Assembly (NCBI RefSeq): GCF_000526375.1
Contig: NZ_JAFY01000007.1
Location: 372,001-436,000, forward strand
Origin: Aminiphilus circumscriptus DSM 16581
GTDB lineage: Bacteria > Synergistota > Synergistia > Synergistales > Aminiphilaceae
Length of the DNA: 64,000 bases
Reading direction: 5' to 3'
A program made the translations under genes and the position numbers. How positions within the stretch are numbered: position 1 is the first letter of the stretch; each line of letters begins with the position of its first letter. Below, piece after piece: positions 54,002 to 62,305 of this stretch. The notes under the pieces are model-generated. The model had not been told where the DNA came from and did not search any database. It was given only the letters and a program-made list of their open reading frames with translations.

Positions 54002-55238
54002 GGAAACCCTGAACAAGCTTCTCTAAAAATGTTCACAGCGGGAGGAAAAGAGGAAATGCCCCGCAAAGACCACGTTTCCCGCACCTTTGGCAGCGAAACG
54101 TGAGGAATTATCTCCGTCTTCCAACCCTTTTTAACCCCGGTAGCGATTTTTAGAGACACTACCCCCCTGTGGACAGGAGAAAACCTCTCGCCATGTAGAG
54201 ATTGCACAGAGCGAAGAGCACGTACACGACACCGGTATTTTTGGCGAGACCTTTATAGCGCACTTTGGTGAATCCGAAGACGCATTTGACGACGTGGAAG
54301 ACATGTTCAACCCGCGAACGGACTTTTGAAAGAAGACGGTTTTGCTCTTTCTCTTCTTCGGTGAGCTTTTTGTGCTTCGTGGCTCTTTTTTGGGTATAAT
54401 CCACGGCGCGCGGGGCTTTCGTCCGGATCTCTTCGGTTTTGCCCATGTAGGCCGAATCTCCCCGGACTTCTTTTTCTTCTCCGTGCAGGAGTTCACCGAT
54501 TCGGGTGGAGTCGTGCACGTTCGCCGGAGTGGTGACGAGACTGTGGACCTGTTTGCTTTCCTTGTCCACACCGACATGGACTTTCATACCGAAGTAGTAC
54601 TGGTTGCCCTTCTTCGTGGAATGCATCTCCGGGTCGCGTTTCTTCTCCCGGTTTTTCGTCGATGAAGGAGCATGGATGATCGTGGCATCCACGATGGTTC
54701 CCTCGGAGAGTTTTAAGCCCCGGGAGGCGAGATGAAGATTCACCGCCTCGAAGAGTTTCTCTGCGAGCTTGTGGGTTTCCAGAAGATGGCGGAACTTGCA
54801 AATCGTGGTCTCGTCCGGAACGGGTTCGTTGCCGAGATCGATACGGGCGAAGCGCCGCATGGACTCCACGTCATAGAGGGCTTCTTCTACACCCCTATCG
54901 CTGAGGTTGAACCAGTTCTGGAGAAAGTGGATCCGGAGCATTCTCTCCAGCCCTATGGGAGGACGTCCTCTTCCCTCTTTCGGATAGAAGGGTTCGAGAC
55001 GAGCGCAAAGCTCTTTCCAAGGAACTATCTGTTCCATTTCGGCGAGAAAGAGTTCCCGTTTGGTGGGTTTTCGGTATTTCTCGAACGAAATGGCGCTCGC
55101 GAAAGTTTTCTGTCGCTTCATCGTACCTCAGCCCCCTGGAAAGAAGGTCGCACCGGAGGAACATGGTGGCTTTGGGATTCATTTTACGGTCTCAAGGAAA
55201 AAACGGCGACATCCGCGCGGAGTTTTTCAGAGATTCCT
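54002..55238. mobile_element. IS5-family insertion sequence, copy A
   Basis: A 1237-bp element with ends GGAAACCCTGAACAA and (inverted) GGAATCTCTGAAAAA, 12 of 15 positions alike, flanked by TTAA on both sides (53998-54001 and 55239-55242). It holds one transposase gene on the minus strand. A second copy at 62306-63541 is inverted and differs, as far as I can see, by a single base in an A/T run. Confidence 0.92.
54159..55121 (-). CDS. IS5-family transposase (copy A)
   Basis: A 320-residue DDE transposase. It has the N-terminal helix-turn-helix region (GRPPIGLERMLRIHFLQNWF), the first catalytic Asp in GTIVDATIIHAPSS, the second in RGDSAYMG, and the Glu in SRVEHVFHVVKCVFG, the YREK-like block of IS5. 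The sequence is complete with no stop, so the element is likely active. It is identical to the transposase of copy B. Confidence 0.95.
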   Translation of the reverse strand: MKRQKTFASAISFEKYRKPTKRELFLAEMEQIVPWKELCARLEPFYPKEGRGRPPIGLERMLRIHFLQNWFNLSDRGVEEALYDVESMRRFARIDLGNEPVPDETTICKFRHLLETHKLAEKLFEAVNLHLASRGLKLSEGTIVDATIIHAPSSTKNREKKRDPEMHSTKKGNQYYFGMKVHVGVDKESKQVHSLVTTPANVHDSTRIGELLHGEEKEVRGDSAYMGKTEEIRTKAPRAVDYTQKRATKHKKLTEEEKEQNRLLSKVRSRVEHVFHVVKCVFGFTKVRYKGLAKNTGVVYVLFALCNLYMARGFLLSTGG

Positions 55239-55332
55239 TAATTTTATGAATGACCATAGTTGACCTTCCAGAAGGATGTTTTCGCGTGAAGAAAAAGACA
55301 AGAGGGGGCGTGTGATCTCCCCTTCGCGGGAG

Positions 55333-55379
55333 TCCAACAAAAAGAGCCCCTGGATGTTTCAGGGGCTCTTTTTGTTGGA
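55333..55379. terminator. Terminator between IS copy A and the truncated gene
   Basis: A perfect 20-bp stem (55333-55352 with 55360-55379) with a 7-nt loop; A5 and T5 runs within the arms make it work in both directions. It lies just after the stop of the minus-strand gene fragment. Confidence 0.85.
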
Positions 55380-55388
55380 GGACTATAT

Positions 55389-55715
55389 TCAGGCATGCAA
55401 CTTCTGAAGATAGTTGGGAAATCGTTCTCTTGCCGCTGGAATGGACGAGAATGTTTTGTCTGCGACATCGGAGATTCTTGTCCAGGTTTTTCTGGAAATG
55501 TCCTTATCGCTTCCGAAGACGACAGCATTGGGAACCGACAGCCCTTTGTTCTTGTAGTGAAGCATGGTGATCAGGGATTCTTTTCCTTTGCCCTCGTTGT
55601 TCACTGCGAAGATGTGTGCCATCTGCCCTTCCGGAAGGTCAAGAGCGCAATCCACGGGGTAAAGCCCTTTGGAATCGTGCTCAGGATGGCAAAAGTCGAA
55701 ATGGAACGAGAATTG
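55389..55715 (-). pseudogene. C-terminal fragment of an unknown gene, cut by an IS3 fragment
   Basis: The minus-strand frame ends at 55389 and is open back to the IS3-like end near 55716. About 108 residues read like a real protein (FHFDFCHPEHDSKGLYPVDC, LHYKNKGLSVPNAVVFGSDK, ISDVADKTFSSIPAARERF) and are followed by a terminator. The N-terminal part is absent, replaced by insertion-sequence DNA. I do not recognise the family. Confidence 0.5.
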
Positions 55716-55980
55716 TGAGGTACGTTGAAAATATCGGACACCAAAGTTACTATCCAACCAAAACGGAGGTGTCTGAATGGCAAAGAACGCAACGAACGGT
55801 CGCTATTCGAAAAAATTTCGGCATGAAGCCGTCAACATGATCATTGAAGGCGGCTTGACAGCATATGAAGCATCGCGTCAACTCTCCCTGCCCAAGTCGA
55901 CCCTGGAAAACTGGGTGAGAGCGTACAAGGCCGGAAAACTTTCCGCTATTGACGACCGACCCCAAAGCATCCTCCGGTAG
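55716..55980 (+). mobile_element. IS3-family element remnant
   Basis: The left end near 55716 (TGAGGTACGTTGAAAATATC) begins with the TG typical of IS3-family ends and leads into a truncated orfA. No orfB or right end is present. The right boundary is uncertain. Confidence 0.6.
55777..55980 (+). pseudogene. Truncated IS3-family transposase OrfA
   Basis: The 67-codon frame gives a helix-turn-helix segment (RYSKKFRHEAVNMIIEGGLT, then AYEASRQLSLPKSTLENWVR) as in IS3/IS150-type OrfA. Sequence identity to that family stops after KAGKLSAID, and the frame ends at 55980. OrfB with the catalytic residues is absent, so it cannot transpose. Confidence 0.75.
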
Positions 55981-56069
55981 CTCTATTGGACTTCATTCCT
56001 GCGAGAGAGAAGAGTGTTTCACCCATTCCCTGCGGCAGTGCGATGATGTCACGGTGCGGAACCTTGCGC

Positions 56070-56098
56070 TTGACGTATCCGGAAGGCTGCTGTAGAAT
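56070..56098 (+). promoter_or_regulatory. Promoter of the Arg-His-Arg-Lys tRNA cluster
   Basis: TTGACG (56070-56075), 17-bp spacer, TAGAAT (56093-56098), 28 bp upstream of the first tRNA. Confidence 0.8.
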
Positions 56099-56125
56099 CA
56101 CCTCTGCCGCGAAATGTTCTTTCGG

Positions 56126-56202
<77 letters not shown>

Positions 56203-56313
56203 CTTATGCAGGTATTCGTGCTCGGCATGTTTTTTGAAGATACGTTGCAGCGTTTCCGTCTTTCAGGGGTACAGCGTTTTTTCGGTTGTCTGTTCCGTGT
56301 CGGTTTTGGCGTG

Positions 56314-56390
56314 GTGAGCGTAGCTCAATTGGTTAGAGCGCTGGACTGTGGCTCCAGAGGCTGGGGGTTCAAGTCCCCTCGTTCACCCCA
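56314..56390 (+). tRNA. tRNA-His (anticodon GTG)
   Basis: 77 nt. Acceptor GTGAGCG / CGTTCAC with one G-T pair; the anticodon stem CTGGA / TCCAG encloses CTGTGGC. A G at 56313 and the discriminator C (56387) give the G-1:C73 pair unique to tRNA-His. CCA is encoded. Confidence 0.97.
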
Positions 56391-56399
56391 TTTCTTTTT

Positions 56400-56475
56400 G
56401 CGCCCGTAGCTCAGTGGACAGAGCGGCGGACTTCGGATCCGTCGGTCGCGGGTTCGACTCCTGCCGGGCGCGCCA
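56400..56475 (+). tRNA. tRNA-Arg (anticodon TCG)
   Basis: 76 nt. Acceptor GCGCCCG / CGGGCGC; the anticodon loop CTTCGGA gives TCG, reading CGA. CCA is encoded. Ten bases after tRNA-His. Confidence 0.95.
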
Positions 56476-56490
56476 GTTTTCGTCGAATGT

Positions 56491-56566
56491 GGACCGTTAG
56501 CTCAACTGGCAGAGCACCTGACTCTTAATCAGGGGGTTGCAGGTTCGATTCCTGCACGGTCCACCA
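56491..56566 (+). tRNA. tRNA-Lys (anticodon CTT)
   Basis: 76 nt. Acceptor GGACCGT / ACGGTCC; the anticodon stem CCTGA / TCAGG encloses CTCTTAA. CCA is encoded. Last gene of the cluster. Confidence 0.97.
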
Positions 56567-56607
56567 TTTATTTCCGCCACGTTCGTTTCTGTCCGTAAAG
56601 AACGCAG

Positions 56608-56630
56608 GCCGTCGCAAGGGCGGCTTTTTT
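56608..56630 (+). terminator. Terminator of the tRNA cluster
   Basis: GCCGTC / GGCGGC stem (one T-G pair) with loop GCAAG, followed by six T. Confidence 0.75.
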
Positions 56631-56660
56631 CGTTTTCCGCCGCCGCTCTTTTCTTCGCCG

Positions 56661-56816
56661 TCATCTTTCGGGCCACCGCCATCTTCCGCCACCCGTGTCC
56701 GCTGCTTTCTTCTTCGCACTTGTCTTCCGAACCGCTCTTCTCTTCTGCTTCGCTTTCTTCGGTGTTTTGTCTTCCGTTGCACTTGCCGCCGCCGTGCCTG
56801 TCGCCGTCTCCGCCAT
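56661..56816 (-). CDS. Possible small Lys/Arg/Ala-rich protein
   Basis: A 51-residue frame: an N-terminal Ala/Thr-rich part (MAETATGTAAASATEDKT), then KKAKQKRRAVRKTSAKKK and a short RWRWPER end. The lysine-alanine composition resembles the tails of histone H1-like or HU-extended DNA-binding proteins. A purine-rich stretch with GGGAGG and AAAAGGG lies upstream of the ATG. However, the surrounding DNA is strongly biased (pyrimidine-rich on the plus strand), and such bias alone can create basic open frames on the other strand. Confidence 0.35.
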   Translation of the reverse strand: MAETATGTAAASATEDKTPKKAKQKRRAVRKTSAKKKAADTGGGRWRWPER

Positions 56817-57044
56817 CGTTCCCTTTTCCCTCCCTTTCGTCACCTTTTCTCTCCTCTTTCCTCTCTTCTCCTCACCTCGTCCCCCCTCTCATCTCGCTCC
56901 GATCCTGTTCCGGCTTATTGCGGCTCACCGGCAGAATACTCTTGCCTCCGGTTGATTTCCGGTCCGCCTCCTCGCCTTTTCACCTCTCCACCTTTCCGCA
57001 TCTCCTGCTCTTTCCGGTCGTGCCCGATTGGACCGGACCGGTTG

Positions 57045-57073
57045 TTGTTTTTTCGGCGTTCCTCGGGTATAGT
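57045..57073 (+). promoter_or_regulatory. Predicted promoter of the MocR-type regulator
   Basis: TTGTTT (57045-57050), 17-bp spacer, TATAGT (57068-57073). The resulting leader of about 430 nt is the purine-rich tract that follows. Confidence 0.5.
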
Positions 57074-57079
57074 TAAAAT

Positions 57080-57507
57080 TGGCCGGTTCCAATGTGCCAG
57101 AGCGGCCCGAAGTGCCCGAAGGACAAAAAGACCGAACAAAAAGGCAGAAGGCCGAGAACGCAAGAGGTTGAAGCGCAGAAGACCGAAACGCAAGAGGCTG
57201 GAAAGCAAAGGGCCGAAGCGCCGAAAGACCGAAACCGGAATGCCGACGAAAGGGCGGAATGCATCGGGCCGCTGGAAGCCGCTGGAAGAAGCAAGAGAAA
57301 AGCGCGCAGCGGCCGGAGAGTGCGGCGGCCGGAGCTTGAAACGCATTGGGCCGGGGAGGAAGCGGAACGAGCGCAGAGAGCGGAGCAGGGAGCACAGAGG
57401 GCGAAGAGGAAGCGGCCGGAACGCACAGGCGGGACGAGCGCGGAGCAACGCGGCGAGGTGAGGGCGTGCGAGCTCGGGAGGCCGAAGGGCAAAAGGAGAG
57501 GATTGTT
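57080..57507 (+). repeat. Purine-rich, T-poor leader with degenerate repeats
   Basis: About 430 bp of almost T-free, A/G-rich sequence. Units such as ACGCAAGAGGTTGAAGCGC and ACGCAAGAGGCTGGAAAGC recur about 30 bp apart, with many GCCGAA and GACCGAAA words. All three plus frames are open here simply because T is rare, so I do not call a gene. The preceding interval 56817-57040 is conversely T/C-rich. Confidence 0.6.
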
Positions 57508-59028
57508 TTGGAGCTCGATGTCAAACGGGGAAAATCCATTCCGATCTACCTTCAGATCCGCAACCAGATACGGGAGATGATCTTTTCCGGCGTGTTACCG
57601 GAAGGATACCGTCTGCCCCCGGAGCGCCGCCTCTCGGAGGAACTCGGGGTCAACCGGACCACGGTGCTCAACGCCTACCGGGAACTGAAGGCGGAGGGGC
57701 TCATCGACTCCCACGTGGGGCGGGGCACGGTGGTCAAGAGAATGGATGGGTCCATCTGTCCGCTCCATCCGGCGACGAAGCCCCCCCTCCATTGGGAGCG
57801 CTACCTCCGCTACACCGGGGAGGAGACGCATGAATCGTTTCTGCGACAGGTCTCGGATGCGCAGTATCGCGAGGGGTTCGTCTCCCTCTCCTGCGGCGAG
57901 GCGGATGCGCAGCTCTATCCGCTTGAGACCATCCGGGAGATTCAGGACCGCCTCTTCCGGGATCGCGGGCAGGACATCCTCCGGCTCACCTGCATCGAGG
58001 GGCTGAAATCCCTTCGGGAGGCCATCTGCAGCTTTCAGGAGGGGCGGGGTATCGCCGCCACTCCCGACGAAGTGCTCATTTTCTCGGGCTCCCAGCAGGC
58101 CCTCGATGTAGTCTCCCGGGCCTTCGTCGAGCCCGGTGACCTGGTGGTGGTGGAGGACCCCACCTACGTGAACTGCAAGCGCCAGCTCCGCTTTCTCGGC
58201 GCCAGGATTGCGGGAGTGCCCCTCGACGAGGAGGGAATGCGCCTGGACGTGCTCGAAGGCATTCTCAAGCGGCGGGCGCCCAAGTTCATCTACACCATCC
58301 CAACCTTCCAGAACCCAACGGGGTATGTCATGTCCGTGGACCGGCGGCGGCGCCTGCTGGACCTGGCGGGGCGGTACCAGGTGCCCATCGTGGAGGACGA
58401 TCCCTTCTACGATCTGCGGTACGAGGGAACGCCCATTCCCACCCTCAAGGCGTTGGACGAGAACGACTACGTGATCTACATCAGCACCTTCTCCAAATCC
58501 CTCTCTCCGGGGCTGCGCGTCGGGTGGATCACCGCGCCTCGTCCCATTGTGCGGCGGCTGGCCCAGGTGAAGAAAATCTCCGACCTCTCTACCTGCAGCC
58601 TCTCCCAGTGGATTGTTGACGGCTTTCTCCGGGGAGGCTTCTACCGGCCGCACCTCCAGACCATCCGGCAGGAATACGCAGGCCGCCGCGACGCCATGGT
58701 GCAGGCCCTGCAGCAGGGCGGGCGGCACGGCGGCCTGGAGTGGAACACCCCGAACGGCGGCTATTTCGTGTGGGTGCGCTTTCCCCGAGAGGTGAACTCC
58801 GCAGCGCTCCTCGCCAAATCCATCGAAAAGGGCGTCGCCTACTCGCCGGGGGAGCTTTTCTCCGTGGAGGAGCGGGGGCACGGCTGCGCCCGGCTCAACT
58901 TCTCCGCCTCCAGCCGGGAGGAGATCGTCACCGGCGTGGGGCACTTCCTCCGGGCCTTCCGGGAGTGCTACCGCGGGTGTCAGACCGTGGTGAAGCAGGA
59001 GATCGAAGAGTTGCGCCCCATCGTTTGA
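57508..59028 (+). CDS. MocR/PdxR-type regulator (GntR domain + aminotransferase-like domain)
   Basis: A 506-residue protein with an N-terminal GntR winged helix (about 10-75; PIYLQIRNQIREMIFSG, LPPERRLSEELGVNRTTV) fused to a fold-type I aminotransferase domain (about 115-490) with VVVEDPTYVNCKRQLRFLGA, TIPTFQNPTGYVMS, VEDDPFYDLRY and the PLP lysine in STFSKSLSPGLRVGWI. MocR proteins sense PLP or amino compounds and control vitamin B6, GABA or other amino-acid pathways. I use TTG 57508 with AAGGAGAGG 7 nt upstream; it starts right at the domain. Target genes are not evident. The coding region is very GC-rich. Confidence 0.9.
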   Translation: MELDVKRGKSIPIYLQIRNQIREMIFSGVLPEGYRLPPERRLSEELGVNRTTVLNAYRELKAEGLIDSHVGRGTVVKRMDGSICPLHPATKPPLHWERYLRYTGEETHESFLRQVSDAQYREGFVSLSCGEADAQLYPLETIREIQDRLFRDRGQDILRLTCIEGLKSLREAICSFQEGRGIAATPDEVLIFSGSQQALDVVSRAFVEPGDLVVVEDPTYVNCKRQLRFLGARIAGVPLDEEGMRLDVLEGILKRRAPKFIYTIPTFQNPTGYVMSVDRRRRLLDLAGRYQVPIVEDDPFYDLRYEGTPIPTLKALDENDYVIYISTFSKSLSPGLRVGWITAPRPIVRRLAQVKKISDLSTCSLSQWIVDGFLRGGFYRPHLQTIRQEYAGRRDAMVQALQQGGRHGGLEWNTPNGGYFVWVRFPREVNSAALLAKSIEKGVAYSPGELFSVEERGHGCARLNFSASSREEIVTGVGHFLRAFRECYRGCQTVVKQEIEELRPIV

Positions 59029-59226
59029 CCTGCCGCAAAATTTTGCCGTGTGATCCGTCGCCGGACTGCCCTGCGGACAATCGTCCGCCCCGCCGCACGC
59101 CTTCTCGCGGCCAGGCTTTGCGACTGTCGCCGGTCTTTTGCCCGCAGTGCTCTCGCGGCCTGTCGTGACTGCCCGCCGTGCGCCGGAGAGGCGCCACCTA
59201 CCCCCCGATGAGAAGGAGGTGAATCC

Positions 59227-60095
59227 TTGCCCTGGCGTGAGCTGGAACACACCGCGGATGTCGGTCTGGAAGTGTGGGCGGAGACCCTGGAGGACCTTGT
59301 GGCCGAGTCCGCCAGGGCTTTCTATGCCCTTCTCTTCGGGGCAGAAGCCCGGCGGAGCGACGCTTCTTTCCCGCCCGAGCCCTGCGGTGCTTCCGATTCC
59401 GGCGCTGCCGAAACGCTCTCCGGGGCTGCCCGGAAAACCGTCCCCGAGGTCGGCTTACCTGGTGCCGCATGTACACCCCGCGACGTTTCTTCGTCCGAGT
59501 TTGCCCCCGAGCCTGCTGTTGCGTGCCTTTTTAGCGCCGCCTCCCGTGCCGTGTCCGACTCCGATGCCAACTTCTGCGTTGCGTCTGATTCCCGCGCCGT
59601 GTCCGCACCCGACTCCGGATCCTGCGCTGTGCCTGCTTCCCGCGCCGCGCCCGGAACCGGAACCCAGCGCCGCATCGAGGTGGAGGCCCTGGACGCGGTG
59701 GAGCTTTTCGTCTCGTGGCTCAACGAACTGCTTTTTCTGCTCGAAGTGCGCGGCGAGCGCCTGTGCCTCCGCTCGGTCCGCCTGACCGTCCGCGCTGCCG
59801 ACGCCCCTTTCATTTCCTACACCGACGGAGCCTCCGCCCCCGTCCCTGACCTGGTTTGCGCTCCTGGGGCCAGCGCCGGAGTCGTTCTCCCGGAACGTTC
59901 AGCCGGAGCTGGCGGAGCAACCGGCTTTCCCGGGTGCGAGAGCGAAGACGCCCCTGGCACCGCGTTCTCGCTCGTCGTGGAGGGGAGTGCCGTCCCGCCC
60001 CCGCCCCCTCCCTCGGCATCAAGGCCGTCACCTACGGCGGAGCACTGGTCATGCCGGGGCCGCCCGCACTGCTGCGGCTCTTCTTCGACGTGTGA
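59227..60095 (+). pseudogene. Archease with low-complexity inserts and apparent frameshift
   Basis: Archease activates the RNA ligase RtcB, encoded just downstream. The TTG start (AAGGAGGTGA 6 nt upstream) gives PWRELEHTADVGLEVWAETL with the key Asp11. Then about 105 residues of Ala/Ser/Pro-rich sequence (42-147) interrupt the fold before it resumes as RRIEVEALDAVELFVSWLNE. A second insert of about 60 residues follows. The family's C terminus (LGIKAVTYGGALVMPG ... LLRLFFDV) is present only in the -1 frame, after a C-rich run near 59993-60010. Without a shift the frame ends at 60153 with an unrelated tail. It may be a pseudogene, a real frameshifting gene, or a sequencing error. Confidence 0.7.
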
Positions 60096-60280
60096 CGCCC
60101 GCATTCCGGCCCGGTGGCCTGACGTGTTTTTGTCGCCTCTGGCGATGGCATGAACCCTTCCGGAAGCGCAGCGGCACTTTTCGGTGAAACCGCGGCGACT
60201 CCGCGTCCGCCCGTATACGATTTCCGCTCTTTGGGCGATGCTGCCCCGGTGCTCCGACTCCGCATTTCGGGAACGGCATT

Positions 60281-60416
60281 CGCGCATCGGCGCGCCTGTG
60301 CATCGTCGATATTTGTGTATTCTCTGTAAATGTTTCAATGAGCGCACTCTTGCACCGTCAATACTTGTGCATTAATCCGATCTTGCTCGAAGGAGCGACG
60401 TCCGCGCATCGGCGCG
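60281..60416 (+). repeat. Paired direct repeats upstream of rtcB
   Basis: Two copies of CGCGCATCGGCGCG (60281-60294, 60403-60416) enclose two 23-bp repeats that begin TGCATCGTCGATATTTGTG (60299-60321) and TGCACCGTCAATACTTGTG (60351-60373), 19 of 23 positions alike. No gene is seen in 60096-60453, so these may be regulator sites for rtcB or remnants of duplication. Confidence 0.55.
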
Positions 60417-60453
60417 ATGCTGCATCACCTTGTGACGTGAGGAGGGAAAACCC

Positions 60454-61887
60454 ATGCGATCCCTGCTGCAGAGCGACGACGGCCTGCGCTGGACCCTACC
60501 CCGGAGCGCCCGGGAGGGCATGCGCGTCCCCGGGCTGCTCTTCGCGGACGAGTACATTCTGGAGACCATCCTTGAAGAAAACGCCCTTGCCCAGGTGGCG
60601 AACGTGGCGACCCTGCCGGGCATCGTGGGGCAGAGCGTCGCCATGCCGGACATCCACTGGGGATACGGCTTTCCCATCGGTGGCGTGGCCGCCTTCGACA
60701 CCGAAGAGGGCGTCCTCTCCCCGGGAGGAGTGGGGTACGACATCGCCTGCGGCGTGCGGCTCCTCGTGTCCCCTCTGAGCGAGACGGAGCTTTTGCCACA
60801 GCTGGAACCGTTGCTGCACGCCCTCTTCGTCGCCATCCCCAGCGGCGTGGGCGCCGGCGGCGCCTTCTCTCTGAAGCCCCGCGAGCTGGAGGCGGTGCTG
60901 CTGCAGGGTGCTCGCTGGGTGGTGAACAGGGGATACGGCGACCGGGCCGACCTGGAGCACACGGAAGAGCGCGGATGCTTCGCCGGGGCCGATCCTGGCG
61001 GCGTCTCGCCCAGGGCGCGGGAGCGGGGAGCCTCCCAGCTCGGCACCCTGGGATCGGGCAACCACTTCATCGAGATCCAGGCGGTGGACGAGATCTTCGA
61101 CGAGGAGACCGCGCGCCGCTTCGCCCTCCGCCCCGGCGGCGTCACCGTCATGATTCACTGTGGTAGCCGAGGACTGGGGCACCAGGTCTGCGATGACGCC
61201 ATCAAGCTCATGGCCCGGGCCATGAGAAAATACGGCATCGCCGTTCCGGACAGACAGCTCTGCTGCGCGCCCCTCGCTTCCGATGAGGCCCGGACCTACC
61301 TGGGGGCCATGCGCTGCGCGGGCAACTTTGCCCTGGCGAACCGGCAGCTCATCGCCGCCCTCGCACGGGAAACTTTTAACCGCTTCTGGCCCCAAACGCC
61401 TCTTTCCCTCCTCTACGACGTGTGCCACAACATCGCGGGCATCGAGACCCACCGGGTGGACGGGCACGCCCGCGAACTCTGCGTCCACCGCAAGGGCGCC
61501 ACCCGGGCGCTTCCGCCGGGGCATTCCTCCCTGCCCCCGGACTTCGCCCGCACCGGACAGCCCGTGCTCATCCCCGGAAGCATGGGAACCCGCAGCCACG
61601 TGCTCGTCGGCACGGAGCGCGCCGCCCGGGAGAGTTTCGCCTCTACCTGCCACGGCGCGGGGCGGGTGATGAGCCGCACCGGCGCCAAACACGTCACCTC
61701 GGGCGCCGAAGTGCGGCGGAGCCTGGAGGAACGGGGCATCCGTGTGGTGGCCCATTCCGAGAGAACCCTCGTCGAAGAGGCCCCCCGGGCGTACAAGGAT
61801 GTGGACAAAGTGGTGGAGGTGGTGCACCGTGCGGGCATCGCCCGGAAGATCGCCTCGCTTCGTCCCCTTGGCGTCGTCAAGGGGTAA
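60454..61887 (+). CDS. rtcB: RNA-splicing ligase RtcB
   Basis: GTP- and manganese-dependent ligase joining 2',3'-cyclic phosphate (or 3'-phosphate) and 5'-OH RNA ends in tRNA or RNA repair. The 477 residues contain MPDIHWGYGFPIGG, GGVGYDIACGVR with the metal ligands Asp95 and Cys99, LGSGNHFIE, HCGSRGLGHQV, DVCHNIAGIETH, HRKGATRA and the HGAGRVMSR block with the His that is guanylylated. All key residues seem intact. GAGGAGGG precedes the ATG. It lies 358 nt after the archease gene. Confidence 0.96.
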   Translation: MRSLLQSDDGLRWTLPRSAREGMRVPGLLFADEYILETILEENALAQVANVATLPGIVGQSVAMPDIHWGYGFPIGGVAAFDTEEGVLSPGGVGYDIACGVRLLVSPLSETELLPQLEPLLHALFVAIPSGVGAGGAFSLKPRELEAVLLQGARWVVNRGYGDRADLEHTEERGCFAGADPGGVSPRARERGASQLGTLGSGNHFIEIQAVDEIFDEETARRFALRPGGVTVMIHCGSRGLGHQVCDDAIKLMARAMRKYGIAVPDRQLCCAPLASDEARTYLGAMRCAGNFALANRQLIAALARETFNRFWPQTPLSLLYDVCHNIAGIETHRVDGHARELCVHRKGATRALPPGHSSLPPDFARTGQPVLIPGSMGTRSHVLVGTERAARESFASTCHGAGRVMSRTGAKHVTSGAEVRRSLEERGIRVVAHSERTLVEEAPRAYKDVDKVVEVVHRAGIARKIASLRPLGVVKG

Positions 61888-62301
61888 GGCGGCGCACCCC
61901 CTTTCCCCGGGGGCACGCTCCGGGCTTTTTTGCACCTGTCCCCACGAACCCGCGTTCCGCTTCGGGGCTTTTTTTCGCATCCGGAATGTGCTTCGGACTT
62001 TTTCCAAACCTGTCCCGTACCTGTGAAGCGTCCCCTTCCTATGAATCTTCTCCGAACCTGCACCGGCCTTCGGAGGGAATGCCGCCGCCCTCGGCGCATC
62101 CCGTCACCGGAGGTGCACCCGGAGATTTTTCGAGAAGCGTTTCCCTCCGGATTCCGGCTCCGCTTGCCAGTGTCGCTTTTTCGGGACTCCGTTTGTACTA
62201 TTGTCTGCGCCGCAACCCTTCCGCAAACGCTTCGAAACATCCAGATACCAGGGACACTCCCTTTTTTCGGCCCCGCTTTCGGCGCGCTTTCCGGCGCCGT
62301 T
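61888..62301. other. Non-coding interval between rtcB and IS copy B
   Basis: GC-rich, with CTTTTTT or CTTTTTTT runs after short GC stems (for instance near 61935 and 61970) that could end rtcB transcription. No reading frame looks like a gene. It may include a sequence interrupted by the IS. Confidence 0.4.
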
Positions 62302-62305
62302 TTAA

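Noticed and set aside
51225-56100. Second copy of the tmRNA 3' end that would mark attR
   Set aside because: I looked for the GGTTCGATTCCCCGCG-like sequence downstream and saw only ordinary tRNA T-arms; attR is not in this window as far as I can tell.
57073-57580. Several open frames on both strands in the purine-rich tract
   Set aside because: All frames are open because T (or A on the other strand) is rare; amino-acid content is low-complexity and no frame has a ribosome-binding site except the downstream TTG at 57508.
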